A DNA stretch of 64,000 nt from Sphingobacterium spiritivorum. Lineage in GTDB: Bacteria; Bacteroidota; Bacteroidia; Sphingobacteriales; Sphingobacteriaceae. The notes under the pieces are model-generated. The model did not search any database, was not told where the DNA came from, and saw nothing but the letters and a program-made list of their open reading frames with translations. The stretch is taken from contig NZ_CP068082.1 of assembly GCF_016724845.1 (NCBI RefSeq), positions 1,302,001 through 1,366,000 on the forward strand. Direction: 5' to 3'. The position numbers were made by a program, and so were the translations under genes. Below, one piece after another: positions 17,677-26,631 of the stretch (positions are counted from its first letter, which is position 1; every line of letters starts with the position of its first letter).

Positions 17677-19962
17677 ATGAAAAGTGCAGGAATTAAAGTT
17701 TTAATCTCCATAGTAGCCTCAGCAGGCCTTAGTCTTTCATCTGCTCAGGCTCAGAATTTCACCCAATATGTGGATCCTCTTATCGGATCTGCAGGACATG
17801 GCCACGTATTTGTCGGTGCCAATGTTCCGTTGGGAGCCGTGCAGTTAGGTCCGACCCAGATCGCCCAGACCTGGGACAAATTCAACGGATGGGACTGGGT
17901 AAGCGGATATAATTTTAAAAGCAAAGATATACTCGGATTTACACATACACATCTCAGCGGAACCGGTATCGGAGATCTGAATGATATTATGATTGTACCC
18001 GCAAATGGAAAGCTTCAGCTTCAACCTGCTCAATTTGACAAAATGGATACGGGATATGGCTCTCATTTTGCCAAAGAAAATGAAAAAGCTGTCCCGGGAC
18101 TATACAGTGTGTATCTCGACGATTATAAAGTAAAGGCTAAACTGACTGCTTCAGAGCGTGTGGGATACCATCAGTACACGTATGATAAGACGGATAATGC
18201 ACATATTCTGATCGATCTTGCATTCAAGATGAACTGGGACAAACCTACAGACACTTACATTAAGCAGATCAATGACAGCACATTCGTAGGTTACCGTTTT
18301 TCTACAGGATGGGCCAATGATCAGAAAGTATATTTCGCACTAAAGACTTCTGTTCCCATCCAGAAAGTTGACTTTTATGATGATAAAACCCAAAAATTGG
18401 GAAGTCAGGTCGTAAAGGGACTTGGAATCAAAGCTGCGCTGTACTTTGACGCTGTTAAAAACAAAACTATTGAACTAAAAGTCGGACTTTCACCTGTCAG
18501 TACAGTCAATGCATTAGCCAATATTGATACTGAAATACCGGGATGGAATTTTGATAAAACAGCGGCTCTTGCAGATACCAAATGGAATAAAACACTTGGA
18601 AAAATTGACTTTCAAGGTGACGCAGATACAAAGAAAATATTCTACACGGCTTTATACCACACTTATTTTGCCCCGACTATATTTAATGATGCAAACGGTG
18701 ACTACTTAGGAACAGACAAACAGGTATACGAAAAGCAGGATTTTACAAATCATACAGTTTTCTCGCTTTGGGACACCTATCGTGCACTGCACCCTTTGAT
18801 GACGATTACAGAAGAACCACAGGTTGTACGTGACTTTATCAAGTCTATGCTCGCTATATATGAGCAACAGGGCAAATTACCGGTATGGCATTTACAGGGA
18901 AATGAGACCAATACTATGGTAGGTCTTCCTGCTATTCCGATTATCGCTGATGCAGTACTTAAAGGATTTCTTAACAAAGAAGAAGAACAAATGGCATGGG
19001 AAGCTGTCAAAACAACAGCCATGGGCTACGACAATGGGCTACGTTTTGTACGTGATCTGACCTACATTCCTATCGACAGCATGGATCACGAATCTGTAGC
19101 TTGGGCACTGGAATATGCCATCGCTGATTTTGGCGCGTATAAAATAGCTGAAAAATTAGGCAAACAGGAAGATGTGGCTTATTTTCAAAAGCGCTATAAA
19201 CTGTATGAGAAGTATTTTGATAAAGAAGTAGGACATTTTGTTGGCAGACGTGTCAACGGAGAATTCCGCAGACCATTCAATCCTTTAATGGCTAAACACC
19301 GTGAAAATGACTATTGTGAAGGAAATGCATGGCAATACACCTGGTTAGTCCCTCAGGATGTAAAAGGCCTGATCAACTTATTCGGCGGGGAAAAGAACTT
19401 CCTGAAGAAGCTGGATGAATTCACAACGATGTCATCCCAGCTTGGCGACGAAGCTTCTCCGGATATCTCCGGACTGATTGGTCAATATGCGCAGGGTAAT
19501 GAACCCAATCACCACATTCCTTACCTGTATGCCTATGCAGGCGAACAATGGAAAGGTGCAGCATTGGCAAGAAAAGCGATGACGGAATTTTACACTTCGG
19601 CCCCTGACGGCTTATGCGGTAATGATGATGTGGGACAGATGAGTGCCTGGTATGTATTTTCGGCTATGGGTTTCTACCCGCTGAATCCAATGATCGGAAC
19701 TTATGTGTTCGGATCACCATTAATGGAAAAGGCAACTATTAATTTACCTAATGGGAGCAAGTTTGTTATTAATGTCAAAAATCAAGGTAAAAACAACACG
19801 TACATCAAATCAATCAAACTGGACGGAAAACCGTATCACAAAACCTATATCACACACAGTGATATTAGTAAAGGTGGCCAGCTTGAAATCGAAATGAGCA
19901 GTACAGCAAATAAAAATTTCGGCAAGAACAAAGACAGCTGGCCGTCAGCTATAGAAAACTAA
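17677..19962 (+). CDS. GH92 alpha-mannosidase, secreted
   Basis: A 761-residue glycoside hydrolase family 92 enzyme. These calcium-dependent exo-alpha-mannosidases trim mannose from N-glycans and yeast mannan. A signal peptide ends near 'SSAQAQ' (residue 26). The N-terminal domain begins with 'YVDPLIGSAGHGHVFVGA' and has 'GFTHTHLSGTGIGD'. The catalytic domain has 'LPVWHLQGNETNTMVG' and the likely general acid Glu in 'GNEPNHHIPYLYAYAG' (about 609). No SusCD genes adjoin it; it stands alone beside a divergent LacI regulator and ends with a strong terminator. Confidence 0.95.
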   Translation: MKSAGIKVLISIVASAGLSLSSAQAQNFTQYVDPLIGSAGHGHVFVGANVPLGAVQLGPTQIAQTWDKFNGWDWVSGYNFKSKDILGFTHTHLSGTGIGDLNDIMIVPANGKLQLQPAQFDKMDTGYGSHFAKENEKAVPGLYSVYLDDYKVKAKLTASERVGYHQYTYDKTDNAHILIDLAFKMNWDKPTDTYIKQINDSTFVGYRFSTGWANDQKVYFALKTSVPIQKVDFYDDKTQKLGSQVVKGLGIKAALYFDAVKNKTIELKVGLSPVSTVNALANIDTEIPGWNFDKTAALADTKWNKTLGKIDFQGDADTKKIFYTALYHTYFAPTIFNDANGDYLGTDKQVYEKQDFTNHTVFSLWDTYRALHPLMTITEEPQVVRDFIKSMLAIYEQQGKLPVWHLQGNETNTMVGLPAIPIIADAVLKGFLNKEEEQMAWEAVKTTAMGYDNGLRFVRDLTYIPIDSMDHESVAWALEYAIADFGAYKIAEKLGKQEDVAYFQKRYKLYEKYFDKEVGHFVGRRVNGEFRRPFNPLMAKHRENDYCEGNAWQYTWLVPQDVKGLINLFGGEKNFLKKLDEFTTMSSQLGDEASPDISGLIGQYAQGNEPNHHIPYLYAYAGEQWKGAALARKAMTEFYTSAPDGLCGNDDVGQMSAWYVFSAMGFYPLNPMIGTYVFGSPLMEKATINLPNGSKFVINVKNQGKNNTYIKSIKLDGKPYHKTYITHSDISKGGQLEIEMSSTANKNFGKNKDSWPSAIEN

Positions 19963-19965
19963 GAA

Positions 19966-20004
19966 GAAGGGTTGCTTAATGGATTAAGCAACCCTTCTTT
20001 TTTT
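19966..20004 (+). terminator. Intrinsic terminator after GH92
   Basis: A 14-bp perfect stem GAAGGGTTGCTTAA / TTAAGCAACCCTTC with loop TGGA, followed by a T-tract. Confidence 0.9.
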
Positions 20005-20080
20005 CCTGACAGAATGACACCCAAAACACTAAGGAACAGAATTTGTTAATACTATATCGTAACTAAAAAAGGAGATTAAA

Positions 20081-20407
20081 ATGAGTAATTTGAAAAATAT
20101 AAATATTCAGGATATCGGTGATGGAAACGATAACCAAAAAGATTTCTACACAACTTTCAAAGAAAGATTACAGGATGTAGAAACTTTCCCAAGTGTTTAT
20201 ACCTTCAAATTTATTTTACCAAAAGACGAGGAGCAATTGAATCAGATCAAATCCATTTTTTCAGGAAAAGATGCTCAGTTCTCTTTAAAAGAGTCTAAAA
20301 CCGGAAAATATAATTCAATAACCGTTAATGTAACGGTAAATGATGCCGATGAGGTCGTACACTACTATCAGGAAGTGGCTAAAATAAAAGGTGTGATTAT
20401 GCTGTAA
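20081..20407 (+). CDS. DUF493 family protein (YbeD-like)
   Basis: A 108-residue soluble protein. The core from about residue 22 ('FYTTFKERLQDVETFPSVY') through 'TFKFILPKDEEQL' to 'ITVNVTVNDADEVVHYYQEV' matches the DUF493/YbeD family, small ferredoxin-like fold proteins whose cellular role is not settled. A good Shine-Dalgarno sequence (AAGGAG, 20069-20074) precedes the ATG, unusual for this phylum and helpful for fixing the start. It is a single-gene unit closed by a bidirectional terminator. Confidence 0.8.
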   Translation: MSNLKNINIQDIGDGNDNQKDFYTTFKERLQDVETFPSVYTFKFILPKDEEQLNQIKSIFSGKDAQFSLKESKTGKYNSITVNVTVNDADEVVHYYQEVAKIKGVIML

Positions 20408-20430
20408 GACAGAGCCCTCCATATCATCAA

Positions 20431-20466
20431 TAAAGGCATTCTGAATGAAATCAGAATGCCTTTATT
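20431..20466. terminator. Bidirectional terminator between convergent genes
   Basis: A perfect 13-bp stem AAAGGCATTCTGA / TCAGAATGCCTTT (20432-20463) with a 6-nt loop lies between the stop codons of the DUF493 gene and the convergent minus-strand gene. A/T-rich runs on both sides suit both directions. Confidence 0.75.
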
Positions 20467-21430
20467 ATTTATCTCTTCTCTCGTTGTAGAAATAAATTCT
20501 GCAGGCAGCTCCAGCAGGATAAAAATAATAAGGATAACTGTATTTTTGAGACATGAGTTTATCTGTAAGAACTGCAGCTTCTTTTATATTACCAGCGTGT
20601 ACCACAGGAGAGTAATATCTCCCCTTATCATGGATTACAGAAACAATATTAAATCTTTCAGGAGATATTGATTTAAGATCAAAAGTATAAAAAACATATG
20701 TGTGATCATTACCCGAAAGTAAAGAATGAATATATACCAGATCTTGATTTTCAACTTTTACTTGTCTGTCCTTACCTTTATAAAATGATCCCGGCAACCT
20801 GAGATCAACCATTACAGCAACCGGCCTTCCGGACATAATTCCAGAGGACCAACGCTTTTGATCTTTCAGAAAATCCTTCAGTAAAGGATCCGTACTATGG
20901 ATAGAATCAGGAGTCAATATCCCATTACGCTCTACATAAAAACTGAATGTCTTTCCTCTTTTATACTCTTCTGTTTCCAACCTTCCCGCGACATTGAGGG
21001 AATCCAGATAATGAGCCCATTGTGATATAAATCTGTTCATTCCATCTCTTGGTTGCAGTACAGCATCCAGGGCATAAAAGACCTCATTTTTCGAATCTAT
21101 ATTGACAAGATTTACAAACACATCATTAGTATAATTATCAAAATACAACTCACCGCTGTAACTCTGTCGATCATTGAGTGTATTCAAAATCCGTTTCCAA
21201 TTTCTTTCTAATGCTTTCACCACTTCCTTATCTAATCCGCTCTTGTTAAAATGAAGACTATGCTCATTTTGAACGGAGTCAAAAGATAAAGAAAAGCTCA
21301 TCGTTGCATCCCGGTAAGGAAGATTCATCTTGACTACATCCGCCTTTATTAAAGTCGTTATATCCTGAGCAAAGGCAGCATGCATCTGTATACTTATAAA
21401 TACCCAGAAAAAGATAAAATACTTGTTCAT
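20465..21430 (-). CDS. Unknown secreted protein
   Basis: A 321-residue protein taking Met at 21430 as start, because it gives a clean signal peptide ('MNKYFIFFWVFISIQMHAAF', cleavage after 'AQ'). An ATG at 21448 adds six residues. The mature part has no membrane segment or Cys pair and no family I recognise. It is rich in Tyr/Phe and charged residues. The C-terminal half ('YYSPVVHAGNIKEAAVLTDKL' region, then 'YPYYFYPAGAACRIYFYNE') is compact and beta-rich in appearance. It probably sits in the periplasm or outer membrane. It is transcribed away from pnp's 3' end with its own terminator. Confidence 0.7.
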   Translation of the reverse strand: MNKYFIFFWVFISIQMHAAFAQDITTLIKADVVKMNLPYRDATMSFSLSFDSVQNEHSLHFNKSGLDKEVVKALERNWKRILNTLNDRQSYSGELYFDNYTNDVFVNLVNIDSKNEVFYALDAVLQPRDGMNRFISQWAHYLDSLNVAGRLETEEYKRGKTFSFYVERNGILTPDSIHSTDPLLKDFLKDQKRWSSGIMSGRPVAVMVDLRLPGSFYKGKDRQVKVENQDLVYIHSLLSGNDHTYVFYTFDLKSISPERFNIVSVIHDKGRYYSPVVHAGNIKEAAVLTDKLMSQKYSYPYYFYPAGAACRIYFYNERRDK

Positions 21431-21470
21431 AACAAAGGTCTTTGTCATTATGAATATACAGAAAAAAAGA

Positions 21471-21500
21471 CAATAAAAAAGCCCACCAGAGGTGGGCTGT
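21471..21500 (-). terminator. Intrinsic terminator after pnp
   Basis: An 8-bp GC-rich stem AGCCCACC / GGTGGGCT with a 3-nt loop; read on the minus strand it is followed by TTTTTTATTG. Confidence 0.85.
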
Positions 21501-21523
21501 TCTTTATGTAAAGTTTATCAGGA

Positions 21524-23713
21524 TTACGCCTGAGGCGCTTCATTCTGAGGTGCCTGTTCAGCACTTTTTTGCTCTTGCTGAGGTTTATCTTCTCTTGGAG
21601 GACGCGGCAATAATGCTTTACGGGAAAGTTTCATTTTACCTTGTTTATCTACATCCAGCAATTTGACAGTAACTTTATCTCCTTCTTTGAAGATTCCGTC
21701 CATTGTCTCATAGCGTTTCCAATCGATTTCTGAAATATGTAACAATCCGTCTTTACCCGGCATGATTTCTACGAAAGCACCAAATGGCATGATGGATTTC
21801 ACTTTACCTTCATATGTAGCACCAATCTCCGGTTTAGCAGCGATTGCTCTGATACGAGCTGTAGCTTCATCGATAGCGGTTTTATTATCTGCGAAGATCT
21901 GCACGATACCTTTGTTATCCACCTCTTCGATTGAGATCGTAGCGCCGGTTTCGCGTTGCATTTCCTGAATAATCTTACCACCTGGCCCGATAACAGCACC
22001 GATAAATTCTTTATCAATAATGATCTGGATAATACGTGGCGCATGTGGTTTGTAATCTTCACGTGGAGCAGAAATAGTTTTAGCCATCTCTCCAAGAATA
22101 TGAAGACGGGCTTCTTTTGCCTGATCCAAAGCTTGTGTCAACACTTCCCACTTAAGACCATTGATCTTAAGGTCCATCTGACAAGCTACGATACCTTTTG
22201 AAGTACCTGTTACTTTAAAGTCCATATCACCTAAGTGATCTTCGTCACCAAGGATATCCGATAAGATTGCGTATTTCCCTGTTTTCTCATCTGTAATCAG
22301 ACCCATTGCAATACCGGATACAGGTGCTTTTAATTTCACCCCCGCATCCATCAATGCTAATGTTCCGGCACATACAGTTGCCATTGAAGACGAACCGTTA
22401 GATTCCAGAATATCTGATACTACGCGAATTGTATAAGGATTTTCGGCATCTGCTGGTAATACTTGCTTCAATGAGCGCATAGCCAGGTTACCGTGTCCCA
22501 CTTCACGACGACCAGGACCTCTGTTAGGTCTGACCTCTCCTGTAGAGAATGCAGGGAAGTTATAGTGCAGGATAAATTTGTTGTATCCATTGATAAATGC
22601 ACCGTCTATCATCTGCTCATCATCTTTAGCTCCCAAAGTAACAGAAGTCAATGACTGTGTTTCACCACGTGTGAATACAGCAGATCCGTGAGCAGCAGGC
22701 AGGTAATTCACTTCTGACCAGATCGGACGTACAGTACGTACATCACGACCGTCCAGACGAATTCCTTCGTCCAATACTAAATTACGTACAGCATCATACT
22801 GTACATCGTGAAAATATTTTTTAGCTAAGAATTTTGTATCATCATCGATCTCTTCGCCAAGTGTAACGAAGAATTCTTCGCCGATCTCAGCAAATTTCTC
22901 ACCACGTTCGTGTTTTGTTGAGCCTGATTTTGCGATCGCATATACTTTATCGTATGTAGCTGCAAAAATCGCTTCACGCAATTCTGGGTTTGATGGTTCG
23001 TGGTTGTACTCGCGTTTTGTGGTAGCACCAACAAGATTGGCCAATTCTACCTGTGCAGCGATTTGTTTTTTGATAGCTTCGTGTGCAAAAGCAATTGCTT
23101 CAACCATTTCAGTCTCTGAAATTTCATTTGCTTCACCTTCCACCATACCGATATCCTGTGCAGAACCGGCTACGATAAATTCTAAAGTAGCACGTTCTAA
23201 ATCTGATAATTTCGGGTTGATCACCAACTGACCGTCGATTTTAGCAACACGAACTTCTGAGATAGGACCGTTGAAAGGAATATCTGAAACTGCAATAGCA
23301 GCGGATGCAGCAAGACCTGCCAATGCATCAGGCATAATATCTTTATCTGCAGAGATCAGACTGATCATTACCTGAGTATCTGCGTGATAGTTTTCAGGGA
23401 ATAGCGGACGTAAAGCTCTGTCTACCAAACGAGAGATTAATACCTCATAGTCTGACAATCTGGCTTCACGACGTAGAAAACCACCTGGAATACGACCTGT
23501 AGCCGCATATTTTTCCTGATAATCTACGGATAAAGGTAAAAAGTCTACTCCTGGCTTAGCTTCTCTTGCAGAAACAACTGTAGCCAGCAACATCGTATCA
23601 CCTTGTTTGACGACTACTGAACCATCGGCTTGTTTCGCCAATTTACCAGTAGACAGTTCGATTTGGGTGCCATTACCCATATCGATGATTGTTTTGATTT
23701 CGTTATAACTCAT
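21524..23713 (-). CDS. pnp: Polyribonucleotide nucleotidyltransferase (PNPase)
   Basis: A 729-residue PNPase, which degrades RNA from the 3' end by phosphorolysis. Two RNase PH domains are visible (about residues 5-220 and 320-550) joined by an all-helical linker. A KH domain follows with '[11 protein letters not shown]' (about 577), and an S1 domain ('[21 protein letters not shown]', about 632-700). The acidic/Gln-rich tail (701-729) is low complexity. The length is normal. It is not directly next to rpsO here, unlike in many bacteria; a small lipoprotein gene on the other strand lies between. Confidence 0.97.
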   Translation of the reverse strand: MSYNEIKTIIDMGNGTQIELSTGKLAKQADGSVVVKQGDTMLLATVVSAREAKPGVDFLPLSVDYQEKYAATGRIPGGFLRREARLSDYEVLISRLVDRALRPLFPENYHADTQVMISLISADKDIMPDALAGLAASAAIAVSDIPFNGPISEVRVAKIDGQLVINPKLSDLERATLEFIVAGSAQDIGMVEGEANEISETEMVEAIAFAHEAIKKQIAAQVELANLVGATTKREYNHEPSNPELREAIFAATYDKVYAIAKSGSTKHERGEKFAEIGEEFFVTLGEEIDDDTKFLAKKYFHDVQYDAVRNLVLDEGIRLDGRDVRTVRPIWSEVNYLPAAHGSAVFTRGETQSLTSVTLGAKDDEQMIDGAFINGYNKFILHYNFPAFSTGEVRPNRGPGRREVGHGNLAMRSLKQVLPADAENPYTIRVVSDILESNGSSSMATVCAGTLALMDAGVKLKAPVSGIAMGLITDEKTGKYAILSDILGDEDHLGDMDFKVTGTSKGIVACQMDLKINGLKWEVLTQALDQAKEARLHILGEMAKTISAPREDYKPHAPRIIQIIIDKEFIGAVIGPGGKIIQEMQRETGATISIEEVDNKGIVQIFADNKTAIDEATARIRAIAAKPEIGATYEGKVKSIMPFGAFVEIMPGKDGLLHISEIDWKRYETMDGIFKEGDKVTVKLLDVDKQGKMKLSRKALLPRPPREDKPQQEQKSAEQAPQNEAPQA

Positions 23714-23785
23714 TTTTTGTTCATTGAGACACGCTTTTCATCATTTTGGCAGCGCGTCAATATATTAAAACTTTTAAATTCAGCA

Positions 23786-23793
23786 CAAAGGTA
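23786..23793 (-). promoter_or_regulatory. Probable pnp promoter -7 box
   Basis: TACCTTTG on the minus strand is an exact TAnnTTTG match, about 75 nt upstream of the pnp start. The -33 box is not clear, with the nearest TTG 25 nt upstream. Confidence 0.5.
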
Positions 23794-23912
23794 AATAAAA
23801 TTTATGCTTTAATATTAACAATCTATTCAAACTAATTTTTATTACTATTGTAACACTTCGCTATTCCAGATCGTTATCTCTATAACTTTATAAACCAATA
23901 AAAATTAACAAT

Positions 23913-24485
23913 ATGAAAATATTTAAATTTCTATGGATCGGAATTCTGATACTGTCTTCCTGCAAAAAAGATCCTAATGTTATCGTGCCACAACAGGAAT
24001 ATTATTACTGGGCAGATAGCAAGAAGGTCTTTCTAACGATAAAAGAAGATGTTTTTATAGCAGTTGTTAACGAAGATGAAATAACCAAGACAACTAAAGC
24101 TCTTAAAGAAAAAAAAGTAACAGTTGATCATAAAGAAAAAAGCTATTATTTATTAAGCTCTCCAAATGCCCAAGTCAGCAAGGAACTACGCACGGGGCAA
24201 GGAATGTTTAATACACTTAATTTATGTCCAACCTTTAGCACATCAAATGGCATAATAATTCCTACAGATCAAATTACAGTAAAACCCAAAGCCGGGGTTA
24301 AAATAGAAGCAATACTTGAATTTTTGGGTAATGAAGTTGTATCGCATACAACCACATCATATGGCACTACACTCATTAAAATAAAGTATATAAAAAATGT
24401 ATTTTCTTTATCTAATAAGATTTATGAAAAGGGATTAGCCGAATACTCTCATCCTGATTTCTACCTTCCTCTTGATTTGTTTTGA
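23913..24485 (+). CDS. Small lipoprotein resembling an isolated subtilase propeptide
   Basis: A 190-residue predicted lipoprotein (signal 'MKIFKFLWIGILILSSC', Cys17). The second half has 'ITVKPKAGVKIEAILEFLG', then a beta strand and 'NVFSLSNKIYEKGLAEYSHP' followed by 'DFYLP'. That pattern is familiar from the region just before the catalytic domain of Bacteroidota S8 (subtilisin-like) peptidases. No catalytic domain follows: the frame stops and a terminator comes 28 nt later. It could be a stand-alone protease inhibitor, a truncated relic, or an unrelated protein of similar fold. The propeptide likeness is from memory of the family. Confidence 0.6.
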   Translation: MKIFKFLWIGILILSSCKKDPNVIVPQQEYYYWADSKKVFLTIKEDVFIAVVNEDEITKTTKALKEKKVTVDHKEKSYYLLSSPNAQVSKELRTGQGMFNTLNLCPTFSTSNGIIIPTDQITVKPKAGVKIEAILEFLGNEVVSHTTTSYGTTLIKIKYIKNVFSLSNKIYEKGLAEYSHPDFYLPLDLF

Positions 24486-24512
24486 AGAATTTCCACTAAA
24501 TTCTATTTATAG

Positions 24513-24547
24513 AAAAAGAGCCATCCAAAAACTGGATGGCTCTTTTA
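24513..24547. terminator. Bidirectional terminator between the small lipoprotein gene and rpsO
   Basis: A perfect 14-bp stem AAAAGAGCCATCCA / TGGATGGCTCTTTT with a 5-nt loop. T-rich 3' flanks occur in both orientations. Confidence 0.85.
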
Positions 24548-24570
24548 ACATCTTTTTTATTACTAAAAGC

Positions 24571-24849
24571 TTATTTGATAATATCACGTAAACCTAAGCC
24601 TTTGATGATCGCACGATATCTTTCGATATCTTTCTTGTAAAGATATGCTAACAAAGAACGACGTTTACCTACCAATTTCTGTAGTGAACGTTGTGTTGCG
24701 AAGTCTTTTCTGTTGTTTTTCAAATGCCCTGTTAAGTGAGCAATTCTTTTAGTGAATAATGCCACCTGACCTTCAGTAGATCCTGTGTTTGTAGCTGCTC
24801 CGGCAAATTCTGCGAAGATATCAGCTTTGTACTCTTTACTTAAATACAT
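24571..24849 (-). CDS. rpsO: 30S ribosomal protein S15
   Basis: A 92-residue S15, a primary binder of the 16S rRNA central domain. Family motifs are plain: 'TGSTEGQVALFTKRIAHLTGHL' in two parts (about residues 22-43), 'HLKNNRKDFATQRSLQKLVG' and 'RRSLLAYLYKKDIERYRAII'. The length is normal. It is a single gene on the minus strand with its own promoter and terminator. Confidence 0.97.
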   Translation of the reverse strand: MYLSKEYKADIFAEFAGAATNTGSTEGQVALFTKRIAHLTGHLKNNRKDFATQRSLQKLVGKRRSLLAYLYKKDIERYRAIIKGLGLRDIIK

Positions 24850-24893
24850 CTCTTGAATAATATTAAAGCGTTAAAAATTCTGTTAATTGGCTG

Positions 24894-24901
24894 CAAAGAT
24901 A
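24894..24901 (-). promoter_or_regulatory. Probable rpsO promoter -7 box
   Basis: TATCTTTG on the minus strand matches TAnnTTTG about 45 nt upstream of the rpsO start. No convincing -33 TTG is present. Confidence 0.45.
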
Positions 24902-24918
24902 GGTATTAAAATTTTAAA

Positions 24919-26133
24919 TTACACTTTTATATAAATTTTCTTTTTATCCAGTATATAGCAGATCGCCCACATAAAAGCGAGAAAGCATACAGAATAAGCA
25001 AAAGATCCGACTTCAGGCGGACCCGGCAGTTGTGCACAAACATGAGTGTAGAACCAATTAAGTGCGTTGGTATACACAGGCAAACCATCCTCTCCTACTC
25101 CGTCAGGTATTCTCCACAGCCCTACTAAACGAGGCAACAAACCACTCAATACAAAAATGAATAAAGGATTTTTTCCAAATACATCAAAAAATCGTGTCAG
25201 ACTATTTTTGACTCCCTGAACCTCTATAAACCAAATCATACCTCCTATCGTCATTATGCCCAATCCGGTAGTATACAATACATATGAGCTCGTCCAGATC
25301 TTCTTATTAATTGGAAAACCTAAAGACCATACCCAGGCCAGAACAACCAGAATAAAACCGGTCACAAACAATCCAGACAATAATTTGAAGTGCGGTTCCT
25401 GAGATGCGGGAACTTTTTTCCATAACCAATCTACCTCCCCCTGTTTCTTAATATAAGTACCGGCAAGATACCCCAATACGACTTGAACAATCGCAGGTAA
25501 TGTACTCATAAGTCCTTCCGGATCAAAAGGAACTCCCTCTCCTTTATAAACATGTGCAACACCCAAAATCTGAATATCATATGCCGTACCGAACCAGCCC
25601 TGTAAGCTGTAAGGATCCCCCGGAGTTCCCAGAAATGCACAGACAGCCCAGTACACTACTAAAATAAAGGTTGAAATCCAGATGATAGCTTTTTCTCTGA
25701 AGTAATAAGCAATGATGGAAGCAAAACAGTAAGCTAACGCTATACGTTGCAATACGCCTAATATACGCACTCCACGCATCGGGTCATCAGCATAACTCCA
25801 TTGCTTAAAGACCAGCGTATCCTGAGCCCATTGCACAAAAGGCCACCAGTTGATAAACAGACCAATCAAAAATATAAGAACCGTTCTCTTCAATACTTTT
25901 TGCCAAAAAACGGCAGGCCCCGCCTCCTGTAGACGTGGAATAACAAAAGACATCGCGTTTCCGACCGCAAACAGAAAAAATGGAAATACAAGATCTGTAG
26001 GTGTACAGCCGTGCCATTCCGCATGTTTGAGAGGTGCAAACATATGCCCCCACGACCCTGGATTATTAACCATGATCATAAGTGCGACAGTAGCTCCTCT
26101 AAATACATCCAGAGAATAATAACGTTGTTTCAT
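24919..26133 (-). CDS. Membrane acyltransferase-like protein, NagX/HGSNAT type
   Basis: A 404-residue polytopic protein with about ten helices. Its N-terminus ('YYSLDVFRGATVALMIMVNN', then 'WHGCTPTDLVFPFFLFAVGN') is typical of the family of heparan-alpha-glucosaminide N-acetyltransferase (HGSNAT) and bacterial NagX. The His-Gly-Cys-Thr-Pro-x-Asp motif is intact. Family members are linked to amino-sugar metabolism, often beside GlcNAc catabolic genes. It is divergent from the first ROK regulator, which fits an amino-sugar theme for the adjacent array. The substrate is unknown. Confidence 0.85.
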   Translation of the reverse strand: MKQRYYSLDVFRGATVALMIMVNNPGSWGHMFAPLKHAEWHGCTPTDLVFPFFLFAVGNAMSFVIPRLQEAGPAVFWQKVLKRTVLIFLIGLFINWWPFVQWAQDTLVFKQWSYADDPMRGVRILGVLQRIALAYCFASIIAYYFREKAIIWISTFILVVYWAVCAFLGTPGDPYSLQGWFGTAYDIQILGVAHVYKGEGVPFDPEGLMSTLPAIVQVVLGYLAGTYIKKQGEVDWLWKKVPASQEPHFKLLSGLFVTGFILVVLAWVWSLGFPINKKIWTSSYVLYTTGLGIMTIGGMIWFIEVQGVKNSLTRFFDVFGKNPLFIFVLSGLLPRLVGLWRIPDGVGEDGLPVYTNALNWFYTHVCAQLPGPPEVGSFAYSVCFLAFMWAICYILDKKKIYIKV

Positions 26134-26631
26134 GGGATAATGTGTGTGTTCTTATTTTGAATAAGAGGTTGTTTGATATAAAATAGGATTACAAGAGCTA
26201 ATATAGAAAATATTTGACTTGCTTACATACAATTTATCAAAAACATACTTTTTTAAGCCATTTCCCTAAATAAACATGCATAAAAATGCAATGCATTTTT
26301 GTCAACTACTCCAAAACACTTTCATATCCCTACCAATTACTACTAAAATCTCAAATTGCAAGAAAAGAGAGAACAATAAAACAGCATCTGTTACCATCAC
26401 ACCACAACAACTTCACAGATAACAACGCAGTTAACAACACAATAAACACTTTAATTCATTAAAAAAAACAAAAATAGAATGACAAAACACCATTAAAACC
26501 AAACCCAAACAAACATAAATTAAGTTAAACAAAAAATACTTTATATTTTTTTGAAAAAGATTTTGAAGTTTAAATGCACTTATATTAACTTTACTGTAAC
26601 ACTAGCAATTAATTAATAACCATAGCCTAAA
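26134..26631. other. AT-rich divergent intergenic region before the first ROK cassette
   Basis: About 498 bp with very low GC and several A-runs. The last 100 bp carry the cassette promoter and operator described separately. No gene, tRNA or long repeat is apparent in the rest. Confidence 0.6.
26534..26593 (+). promoter_or_regulatory. Cassette 1 promoter and operator element
   Basis: AAATACTT (26534-26541), a T-rich stretch, AAGATTTT (26557-26564), -33 TTTG (26562-26565), then GAAGTT, and exactly 20 nt to the -7 box TAACTTTA (26586-26593). The same arrangement precedes three other units in this window. The half-sites form an imperfect inverted repeat overlapping the -33 box, a position suited to repression. 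Confidence 0.7.
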
